A stretch of DNA of 64,000 nt, from the NCBI GenBank assembly GCA_949316235.1, contig OX438742.1, positions 13,329,315 to 13,393,314 of the forward strand, written 5' to 3'. Numbering within the stretch: the stretch's first letter is position 1; the number at the start of each line of letters is the position of its first letter. The notes under the pieces are model-generated. The model ran no database searches. It saw only the letters and a program-made list of their open reading frames with translations, and was not told the DNA's origin. A program made the position numbers and the translations under genes. Below, piece after piece: positions 27,701-39,700 of the stretch. The DNA is from Oegoconia quadripuncta (taxonomy: Eukaryota; Arthropoda; Insecta; Lepidoptera; Autostichidae).

Positions 27701-30700
27701 CTTACATTTTATTTTATTTTGAGAAATTTTGATATGGTCACTATATAAAACAAATTGCATTTAACAAAGGTAAAGGTCACATCTCCCAAAAGAGATAAAT
27801 ATATTTTGTATAGATGTGTAAATGAACATAATATCACGAAACATATATTATCCTTTGAAATGTCGAGCACCCGGACATTTACCTTATACGTACTTAACCA
27901 TCGACATGACCAGGCCGTTTCGTATTACAATAATTTTTGCCAGTCTCCGTCAAGTGTGACATTGAGTCGATGGTTATGTGTCAGACATAATTTTCTTTTC
28001 CTATTTTTGACAGCCAGCGGTGATTTTCCTGAGATCCTGTGGAGTGTCCTCTAGTTCTTCCGAGACATTCTCTCTTTTGACAGTATGTGATTTTTCTGAG
28101 TGCCACTAGTAGGAGATATTTCTTTCGGTTAATTTCCTGAGTAGACTCAAAATGGATCCAAATAAATAAGCCCGTCTTAGTATATGTATAGGATATCCGT
28201 TGAGCCCACAACAACAGCAGAGGACTTACGTGTACGAGACGCCATGCGACTCATTGGTTCTCTTTTTACAGTATTTCTCCTTGTTTGTTTCTTTTTCGAT
28301 TAAGTCATAATATTTTAAATTCAAAATTTGAACTCTGCCTGTTCTCTCTCTCTCTCTTTTTTTCAGTATAGCGTTTTGTTTAGTAATTTTGTGATTTACC
28401 TTTGAAAATATTGGACGTGTACTTTTCTGTTATTATTGCTATAATTAACATAAATTCTGTTATTCCTTTTTGTTCAGTGTAAAAGTTATTTTAAAATATT
28501 TCGTCGAGTTAGTTGTGGGTGAAACCTTTTTATTATAAGTTGTCCCTGACATTGGCTGTCTTAAGCCGTGAAAGTATTAATAATCCTCTTCCAAGGACAT
28601 TTATCGTTTATAATCTTTCATCTCCCGCTGAACACCCAAAGATTTCTGCCGGCTCATCCTCATCTAACATCTTCTACATACTGTGGCCTACTCCTGGACA
28701 TCCTCTACAGCATCAGCCCGGGAGCAGTGCTTCAGTGGCGCCCAATGATTATGTTCAAGCCCACGCCCGTCTACAGGAAGCACCCACCATCATCATCGTT
28801 TCAAGACCAACGACGACGACGAAGAGGATCCCAACGCGCCCATCCTCGCCAAGAAAAGGAAACTGTTTTTATATTACACCTTTTATTTTAATTGTTATCT
28901 CTAAATTCTAAAAAGCCCACAGAAGACCTTTTTTTCGAATTATTCAAGGTTAGTATAAGTTTTTTTACCTAATCCTATCCTACCATCTCACCCATTATTT
29001 ACCAAATTTTCATTTAGTAGACCTATACATCATTTTATCTTATTAATATAATTTATTTCCTCATTACACCACATTCACAACTATAGAATATCCTACAGTG
29101 TATCCTTCACTAAAACTTGATTAGCCATTAGAAAATAAACTTTTCTAGGGCAACCTTGCCGTCTTACTAGGGGTTTATTTTCAAAATAAGTAGTCTTAGT
29201 AACTTACAAGCATTACACTCCAGCCACACAGGTAACGTATTTGAATAAACCTGCACTAATTTCACTATCTTCCACCGCTGAGCAATTGAGAACTCTTCTC
29301 ATAGATATCACTTTATTTGCAAATGAGTTCAGTCCATATTCGCTCGAAATCTATATAGAGGAGGTGAAAAAATGTCTTCTATCTCCTTCTTCTCACTCAT
29401 TACAGTCTCATAGAGACAAAACCCAAACGTACTTCACACATGTTTCGGACCGACTAGACAGAATCATCAATCACCACAGAATTACCAGTCGAAATATTAA
29501 ATCCTTTTAAAACAATTTCAGAAGAATTTAATAGACTCAGAACAACGTATTTTGATAAAATCCCTTCACACTGTTCTTACCATTCTCCACCTCCTACCGA
29601 CCTTGATCTACTCTGTCATAAACTATCCACCCAAGTAGAAAGTAAATCCTGGGAAATACGACGATTTACTTACAAGGGAGATGGATGTCCTCGCGAAAAG
29701 GTAGCAGAATTTGCAATATCCCGTAATATTGACCACAAGCATTTGTACAACCATCTGTATGATATTCTATCCGGTATTCCCCTTGATTGGTATAGAGCCC
29801 GTAGGTCTACCCTTACAGACTGGCTCTCTTTTAAATTACAATTTTTACAAGATTTCGGAAATTATGATTATGGTTTTAAATTACGTAAAAAAATAGATGC
29901 TCGTAAACAAACGAATGGTGAACGCGAATAATTTTTTTCGTTTCTTCTATGGAAGCATGTATTCAACATGAATGAATCCTCCCTCTAATGATTTCAACAT
30001 GTTCGATTCGCATAACAAACCTCTAGTGACCACTAGCATAGCAAACTACACCTCATTCACTTCATAACACACTACCATCTTCTAACATTCCCCTCATACC
30101 CAGTTTCCCCTACAACACCCTACTCTTTATAAACCACCTATTTTACGTGTCACATGTCACCGCTGTAGATCTACTTCTACATACTGTGGCCTACTCCTGG
30201 ACATCCTCTACAGCATCAGCCGGGAGTAGTGCTTCATACGTTCCCTTTTCTGCACACATATTGGACAGCCTTCCTCTACTACTTCCGTCTGTATCTGATC
30301 GAGACGGATTTGGCAGAACTACAAAAATGCGTATCTGTTATTTCATCTCACCTCTCTTCCCAGACACTGAACTCTTTAAACAAAAAGTCGACACATATTT
30401 ACGTCATGCCTTTCATATACAGGTAGATATATCAACTGAACTGCTTAATGAGAGTCTTCCACACACCTCTATATCCACCATCTCCTCCCTACCACACTCT
30501 CCCGATCCCGACTTTGGAGTTGCTATCCGACAAATTATCTCACATGGTAGACAATGAAGCAGAATCACATTCTCATATCTTATTCTCTTAATCATTTCAT
30601 TTCATACAAAAAGTTGAAGAAATCTCGATATCTCATAAAATTGACGAAAAGCGCCTCCAGTTATATTTACGACTTTTTGCCTGGCACCCCGTTGGATTGG

Positions 30701-33700
30701 TTTATAGCGGGAAAGAATATTCTAACCGATTAGTCTTCGTTCAAACGACAATTTACCACAGATTTCGAAATACAGGACTATGACTATAAGCACAAAAAAC
30801 TATAGAAGCTCGAAAGCAGAAGCCCAATTAGAGTTATCTTCTTTTTCTCCTCTATGGACGCTCTTTTTTTCGAAATTAAGGTCCCTCTTTGCGAATCAGC
30901 TAAATTCGAATACCTCCGGCGTAACTTACGCCCTGTAATTAGTTCCCGCGTACTTCCGACAGATTTTACTTCTTTAAACCAGCTTCTCACTTCATACGGT
31001 ACGAAAAAATGGTACGCTTCCCTTCTAATGACTCCAACCTTCTTGAACAAACACCTAATTCTCAACATATTCCTTCTACTTCCACTCAACCTACTGCTCA
31101 GATGCAACCTATACCAAATAGCGACTTGTCCTTATAGTAACATTAGTGCTACTACTCGAGGCTCTTGCGCTCGTTGCAGAATCGATGTTCACTGTCTCGA
31201 GCCTTGATCGAGGTAAGGTATAATTTGATATGGTTGTGGAAAACCTGACGTAACATTTCCTAGAAGACGTCAAAAGAGAAAATCTTCCCTCTAAAATTTC
31301 AAAAAACTAATATGCGAGAAAAATGCTCGTTGCAGAATCGATGTTCACTGTCTCGAGCCTTGATCGAGGTAAGGTATAATTTGATATGGTTGTGGAAAAC
31401 CTGACGTAACATTTCCTAGAAGACGTCAAAGAGAAAATCTTCCCTTTAAAATTTCATAAAACTAATATGCGAGAAAAATAATTTCCCCAAACCTTCGACC
31501 GAAGAGTAGAGCTTTGGTTGGAGACCATCGAAACTTTTTTTCCAATCTTACAAGACTACTACTTGTTCCATTTTCACCGGCTAAATCCACTAGGCCTAAC
31601 CTCGATTAACTACCCAAAATTTTACTCTATGCGGTTTCAAGATAGTGGCAGTGCAATCACTATTTTAGGGGGCAATTCTCATAAGCTGCTATTACATAAC
31701 AACTTCAAATTGAATCCTTCCATTACCATTTCTGGTTCCGTGCTTTGGTGGTATATATTTGTCAACTTATATTGGTACTATGGATATACCGATCCAGTTC
31801 AAAGTCAAAACCTTACTCATTACGGCTCACGTTATCCCTTCTATTACGCAAACCCAGTGGTTGCAGAAATGGTAATAACCAGTATCAGTGTATTGGGTAT
31901 CGATTTATGGAAATCATAAGCTTTATTCCCTGACATCCTTCAATACATTTCCAGCTCTGAGTCGTTATAAAATAATCCTTCTTTCCTCATCAACAACCAA
32001 ACCCAAGTAACTCGTTATGACTCTCTCTCTAGTATTGTTTCACAATTCTATAACAGTTCCATTGACACTCAACCTTTATATAGAACGCACTTAGTAAAAC
32101 ATCACATTGATACTGGTGACCACGCTCCCATCAGGCAAAGTATCGCCTCCTATCGCCTTTCCACAGAAAAGCAAAAAGTTGCAAATAGGACATAGTACTA
32201 CATATAGATGTCATTGAATCAATCAAAAGACCATGGTTTAACCCTGTAGTCATAACACCTAAAAATGGTGGATCATGGCGCTTTTGCGTAGACAGTTGCA
32301 ATTTGTATTCAATTACTCGTAAATATTCTTATAAAGTCCCTTTCATTTCCGTTACCCTAGACAATTTAAAAAACGTAAAATTCTATCATCCATTGACATT
32401 GCTAAAGCTTTGAAGACAGACCTAAAACTGCTTGTATCAATTTAAAGTCATGCCTTTTGGGTTGACAAATGCACCCGCTACTCAAAAAGTATTCATGGAC
32501 AACCTATTGTCTCTGACATTGTCGATAAACGCGTTTTTTGCATATTTAGATGATATTATTATCATCAGCGATACTTTTGATTAACACAACTCTTTGCTCC
32601 TTTCTGCAAAGTGCTCATTTTTTCAGAAAACAGTTCAAATATTTTATATTATTGACGAAAAAGGCCTTTCCACTGATCCCTGTGTGTGAAAGCCATTCTC
32701 AATACATTCATTTCTCTACACGCCGTGAAGTCAAGAAATTCCTTGGCACGGTAGGTTAGTATAGACTTTTTGTGCCTAATTTTAGGACCCAGTCGCTCCT
32801 CATTTCCACTTAGAAAAACCCTTCAAATGGTGTTACGAGGCAGACAAAGCTTTTAGAACCTTTAAAGAAATATTGGTCTCTATTCCTGTCCTTGCTTACC
32901 CTGATTTCACCAAGCCATTTTCTGTCCATTGCGACGAGGCATGGCATCAAGATTTCGATGGCATTTCTTATATGAGCTGGGGTTCTATTACATAATTTCA
33001 TCGTTATCGTCATCAGTGACGATCCAACATATGATTGGTTGGCTTCTCGCTCGCGCGGCAATTTGACGAATTCTCATTGATCAACATAATCGATGACGAT
33101 ACCGATGAAGTTACATAATCTAAGGGCAGGTCTCTTTCCGGTCGTCAAAGTAATTACTCCGTTACAGAAAGGGAACTTCTAAGTATCATTCTGGCACTTG
33201 AACATTGGCGTTGTTATCTAGACAATGGTCAAAAATTTGTTATCTTTACAGACCATTCAGGCCTTCAATGGTTTTTACACCTAGATAACTCTAGCCGTGT
33301 TCTTGCTGGAGTATCCGCATGTCTGCTAATTTTGAGATAAAATATCGTCTTAGCCCAAACCTTTGATATCTGACGTGCTGTCCCGAAATATTCCGGTGGA
33401 CGCTGTCAATTTCATTCCATCCCATACAATTTTTATTTTTTACAATAACATCTACCACATCTAACGCTGTACGCGTGGCCACATTATAGTCCTCAAGAAT
33501 TTAATATTTTTGCCATCGACTAGCTAAGAAGAAGTTCTACCACAATTGTTCCCATATAGGTACCTCACTCCACTCCGGATTATGCGATCCACAATTCCAA
33601 ACTCTACAGACACGCATGCTTAAAGGAGGCGTCATGAAAAGTATGTCTTATTTTATTTTATATAATTCTACAATTCATAAAACATTGAATCCTCAAAGTC

Positions 33701-36700
33701 TTAAATTTTCCAAATATGATAGCATTATTTTATATGTGACGATGTCGATCATATTCTGCAGTACGTAATTATCTATAGAAGGTAAACCAGGCGATAACGA
33801 AATCAAAAGTCACATTGTATTTTCCTTTAGCCTCTAAATAATGCAGGTGTTTACCACATCGCGTACACCGATAGACGTCGATATGGTGTGGGTAAGTGTC
33901 AGTTAGCGGATGAGCAATGAATTTAAAGCAGTCTCTAGAGTTCACCAGACATGTTCCGCCGTGGCATTGATAAACTATTTTAGTATATTTAGCATTAATA
34001 AACCCTGACTGAAAATGATTACCAAAAATTTATAATATCACGACTAACTCTTGAAGCCTTTGTATATCCGAGCCACGGATAACCCGACTTCGAAGCAGTG
34101 TTCGTTGCAGTTTAATTCATTTCTTAGGCGAGTGTATTCTATAATCACGATTTGAAAATGAGTCAAATTATTTGAAATCTCTTGCAATGTTCAATTAAAA
34201 TGACATTTTGCATACAATCATATGGCAAAATTTTACATTTGTTGTCGTTAAGGCAAAAAAGAAATACGTCCCTTAAGAAAAAGAGTGAGATATGCAATAG
34301 TTATGCATCTTTATTTACTTTACCATCACCTTCACGTTAACATAAAAAATACAAGCGAAAAAATCTTGTAGGTACTATGGATACTAGACAGCGAATAATG
34401 TGTCGAAATTGGCACAATTTACCAGTTGTCCTGCAGAAATACACTGGAAGACCGCGAAGAGAGTTCTCCGTTATTTAAAACGTAGGTACCCAGGGATACG
34501 GATTAACATATAAGAAAACGTGGATAGGGCTTGTTGGTTATTCGGATGCGGACTGGGGTAATTGTCCTATGGACAGGCTTTCTTTTTCAGGTTATGCTTT
34601 TGTCTTAGGTTGTGCGTGTATATCATGGAAGTCACAAAAGCAGAGATGTGTTGCGCCATCTATGTGTGAAGCTGAATATGAGAGCCTATCACAGGCAATG
34701 AAAGAAGCTGTTTACTTAAACAGCTTGCTTACAGAGATCGGGTTACGTGAGTTCGCACAGGTAACATTACATACAGATAACCAAGGTGCTATATTTTATA
34801 CGGGATGTATTAAAAAATAATAAGGCAATAGTTTTAAGGCATTTGTCGACAAAGTTAATGTGGGCTGATATGTTAACTTAGCCTCTGCTAAAGATAAACA
34901 CTATAAGTATTTGTTAGGTTTAGGCATTGACTTATACCTTTATAACGTGTAGAGCCTGCAAATTAAAGGGGCGTGTAAATTTTATACCCCCCTCTGTAAT
35001 AATTTGCTGGCTGTTTAAAAGTATAGTGTCATGTGTGTCAAGTTATAGTAAACTTTTGTTTACTGTCAAAAAACAAAATAAAATTCCCCGTTCCACGTCT
35101 ACCACAACCTGTACGCATTTTATTGCTATCCTAGAAATTCCACCTTTACAAAGTGTGCAATAATAAAAATACTCTTGGCGCAAAGGCATTCGGTATTCGT
35201 TTTCGATTAGCGAAGTTAAGCAATGTCTCACGCGGTCAGTTCTTGGATGGGTGACCACTAGTGGCGTTTTAATACGAGTGTTTCCGTGCTTCGGAAGGCA
35301 CGTTAAATTGTCGGTCCCAGTTGTTTTCAATTAAAGGCAGTCGTAAAGCCAGGTCGACGCACTAGCTTACAGGGGCGGGTTAAGGACACTAGTCAGGTGG
35401 CCACTTGTCTGACACGAACCAATCTGCACTCAGCCCGTGTGGTGGATTTCGGCCTTTACCCAGTGAGAGGTGGCTGTGCTTCTAGAGTGGGGATGATGAA
35501 ATATAAAATATGTCTGTTGCACACTCCAGGCTTGCGTTTGCATATATATTTTTCCTTTTCTTTTTGTTCTTTTGACGTTTACTTTTTATAGATTTTTGAT
35601 TGCTGTGTGTATATTGCTTATGTTTGTAGCAGTAACTTTTTTATTTTGTGCACCTTATTACGTTGTCATTATTTTATAACTGTAATTAAATATTTCTCTA
35701 TCCCATACAGTCCGCTTTTGTACTCATCCCATCGCTATCCCGTGCGACCTTGCATAGCTGTATTTAGTAGGTATTAAGTAAAGCGACCCACCGTTTTTTA
35801 GTACAACCTACTCGAATAATGTAATAGAAAGTGCAAATACACGACAATACTTCAACTTTTCATTTTACCAAGAATTACCTCAAAACTCTAATACCTCAGA
35901 GCTCTAATAGCTCGTCGACTATACCTACCGCCGGCGTCGGGCAGATAGCTGCCTAATGGATACTCCGTATTATAGAACCTAGTCACAGTATAGGCATCTG
36001 GTACAGTTGTACAAATCTAGCAACTGTTAATTCACCCCCAGTATAGTTAAAAGAATGTAAATATAGCAAAACCAAATCATGGCGATCATTAATAAAGTAA
36101 AGTAGGTATATTTCTTAACTAAGATAAAATACAATAAAACCGGGAAGTTTAAAACTTTTTTGTAATTTTTCTGAAAGAATATATATTGCGTTTAAAAAGA
36201 GGCGTCAATTTACGTATTGATATTCGTAGTAGTCATTATGCGTATTGGTCATAAAGCGTATCGGTCGTTTAACGAATTAGTGTTCCGCGTAATCAAAGTT
36301 TGAATTTGGTCATGTTGCGTATTGTGAAATGAGAAAAGAAGTTCCCAATTAATTATTACTTGAAAAATTCTCAGTTGGAGTGGTTGTGAAAAGTTATTTG
36401 TCTATCATAACTTGGATCCATCATCACACAGTTATTCTCTACAAAATTAGCAGCTTTAAGCACCATATCACTCGTGTACAAAAAAATACTGGTAATAACA
36501 GTCAAATCGACACTAAGTCGAGGTGAATACGCTTTATACCTCAACCTTACCGTTGAGCTATAAACGATCGCATCACAGACCATTGATTTTTTTTCTTACA
36601 GAAAATCAGAATACACTTTTTGATTAAATCAAAAACAAAACTAACCAGACTTTTCCCGTGGGGTTCGTAGAAAGCTACTAAAGTATTGATCATTACTATT

Positions 36701-39700
36701 AACAATTACATCAGCTCTTGTCGTATTTATTGCATGGAATAAAGGAATTTAGCCGGGATGTGAAGTACGAGTTGCGAGGGAAATGAACTATGCCTTGTGT
36801 TAGGAAGTAGTGTTGTTTATTCGATACATAAAAACCTAGTTATACTAAAGCACAAAGCATACCGTTTTGCTCCAAAAATACAATTTTCTTTCCCATTTTG
36901 CTTAAACCTTAAGTTAGACATGAATTTGTGGTTACGCTCAAAACGCTTATTTGGTAAGTTGCAAAAATTAAGTTTAATATTTATGTACTCGTATAAGTTA
37001 GATGTTGTACGAGTACCGATTAATGTGGCAGTAATTGAAAACAAAACACTGAACGGCCCATAACTTTATTACCGATGTGATAATTGAATTTGAAATTGAG
37101 TGTAGTGTAAATAAAAGTGTCAATTTTGATGTAAAAATCAATACGATCGAGATGCATTAAAGTCAAAAATGAACCTTACATTCCCATTGATAAGCAAGCA
37201 ATTAAAATGCAAATACCCGCAATTATGACATCAGTAGAGCGTACTATATACGTATGTATTAGTTATAACAATGTACTTAGCTATTGAAATTACGTTGTAT
37301 GTTTGGAAAGTGGTTCATTAGTGATGAACGATGTGTTTGTCATATACGAATGGGCACGGGTCATCGGAGTGCCTAATTAACGTTTCGATAATTAACCTAC
37401 AGCAGAATTTATGAAATTCTATAATTACAGGTATTGGACTGTTCAATTGATTGAATAAATTATACGCAAGTTTTGTCAGTGACAATTGGCTTTACCAAAA
37501 TATCTTACCAGAAAAATTACTTAAGTCGTTTACATAATATGTCATCATCATCAGAAATATAAGAGCAATGCTCTTCTAGGTGTAGTTATATAATATCTAG
37601 ATTTATATATTTATTATCCTGCCCAAGTGTGTATCATTATGAGGTATCCTTCTTCAGACATATTGGGTTAGAGCTAATAATCAGACTTGATGTTAAGTGG
37701 AGATGAAAGCACGCTCACCCAGACAGTATAGGTTCGCAACCGGCGTTTATTCAAACATTGGTGTTAACTCTGATGCGACTAGTCTAAACTACACTAAAAC
37801 CATTTAAATTAGTGCAGTCGTTTTCTTCCTGGAATATTAATAAGCGGTAGTACCAGTCTGACTTTAGAGAATACACACCAGAATCGATACCAGTATTCAC
37901 AAATACTCAAGTTTTAGGTAGGTGACAACATCTATATGAGTTAAAGTTATTTATTCAATGTGCTCTTCATCCGAGGGTCTCCGTATTATTATTCTGGTGA
38001 CGGTATTAGTTACCTACTTTACTGTCACAACAATACTAAAGTTCTACAAGCAGTTTTGTGTACAGCCTTACGAATGCTAGACACGAACGCTTCATTTGCG
38101 CAAGCTATTAAAATGTCACAATAATTAGTGACTGCCATTTCCCTTTAACTTCAACTAAGTAGTCGTTATCGATTTTCTAACCGAATGCAAAAACACAATG
38201 TACTGTCACAAAGTAAATCTATGGCTGCCTTGTCAAGATATTGAAATTGCTGAATATGGGTTACTAATAGTAAATGTTACTCACCGGGCTCATGCTATTT
38301 CGCAGACGAATTTTATGTATTGTGTAAACAGGACTCATATTTAATTTATTATACTAACGTCCGACAGACTGTCACTTCACACAATTTCTATTACACTTCA
38401 GGTCCCCGTCTTATTCACCACACCGAAGTCTTCAAAATAAATAGAGTAATTAAGACTCGTCAACAAACAGTAGAGATCAGTATCAGAGTAATTGTTAGAA
38501 GGTTGGGTCACGATACTGAGTTAGCACGAACTTCAATTAAAGGAATTTAGTTAACACGACTAATAGTTACGAGGGAGTTGATGAGTCTTCAATTAATCAA
38601 AAGATCGATGTCACAGTTACGATAAAAATATTATACCTATAATTTATATTAATTATGGTCTAAAACTATACGAGTATTCCAGAGCGTCCGCTGCTTTCAC
38701 AGCCGAATTGGGAATGAGCGTCAGGTCCAAAATTAATAGATAGTCTGTGCGTGTTCAAGGCAGCCCCAACGAAACAATAGGCCATGATGAGGAGCGCGCA
38801 ACAGCCAACTTCCCGGTGTCACGTTTATGACGCCTTCACCGTAGCTTCCGTTGTAAATACTGATTGCCTGACCACCACCACCAAACGTAATACGCTTGAT
38901 TGCCCCCTTTAAAAGTTAATGTATTAACTTGATCATGTTCCGATGTCTCATCGCTAGTATGCGTCGTGTTTGGCGTCTAAACGTTTTAACTAAATTAAGT
39001 GTGTTAATTGGCAACGTGTTATTACAGCAGATTTTAATTTGTTTGCTCAGCTCATGTTCTGTTTTTATAGTACATAATGATATTACATCAACGGCGTGTG
39101 GATGTCCACTACTATAGATAAGCCTCGCCCATGGCGCGATTTGCAATGCTTTCACTATGGAAAGATTATAATAGGTATTAGATATATAGGTATTAGATAA
39201 ATCATCCTATGATGATTTATCTTAATAAGATTGTTTATTGAAAAGTTTGTATCTTTTTTATTCAAGTCAGTTTTATTAAGCCAGCCAATGTTTTATATTT
39301 GATATGAATAAGCGACATGATTTGAGCAAACTAATCACTTCTTAGATTTGTGATGATGTGTGTAGCTTTGTAAGGTGCAGGTTTTCCAAACTACATTTAG
39401 GTACCAACTTAATAGATACTACAGTTACTTGACGGACCTACCAACTTTTTTAACCTGTCTCATAAATGATGGCATTTGCATACAGTTTCTAGCAAATAGG
39501 TTCATGAATGATTGGATGAAATAGTAATGTCGGCCTTCGCCATCGAGGCATAAAGCGAAACCACTTTGAATTTTGAACTTATCGAATCATAATTTTACAT
39601 AAGTATCGTAGAACGGAGTAGAACAAAGAAGTGAAGATGCTTCCACGTTAGCAAACTAAGTATATATATAAGGTATGGACTTTGATTTTACAATCATTAT

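Noticed and set aside
28513..28911. Proline- and serine-rich genes
   Set aside because: They overlap the LTR end and leader of the gypsy element; the frames are not shared with the other LTR copy.
32100..33640. An intact or infectious retrovirus-like element
   Set aside because: Frames are broken throughout; integrase and envelope are absent, and only gypsy-type pol motifs remain.
35205..35265. A functional 5S rRNA gene
   Set aside because: Only the internal promoter region is well conserved; the 5' end is weak and the 3' stem is replaced by the SINE body.
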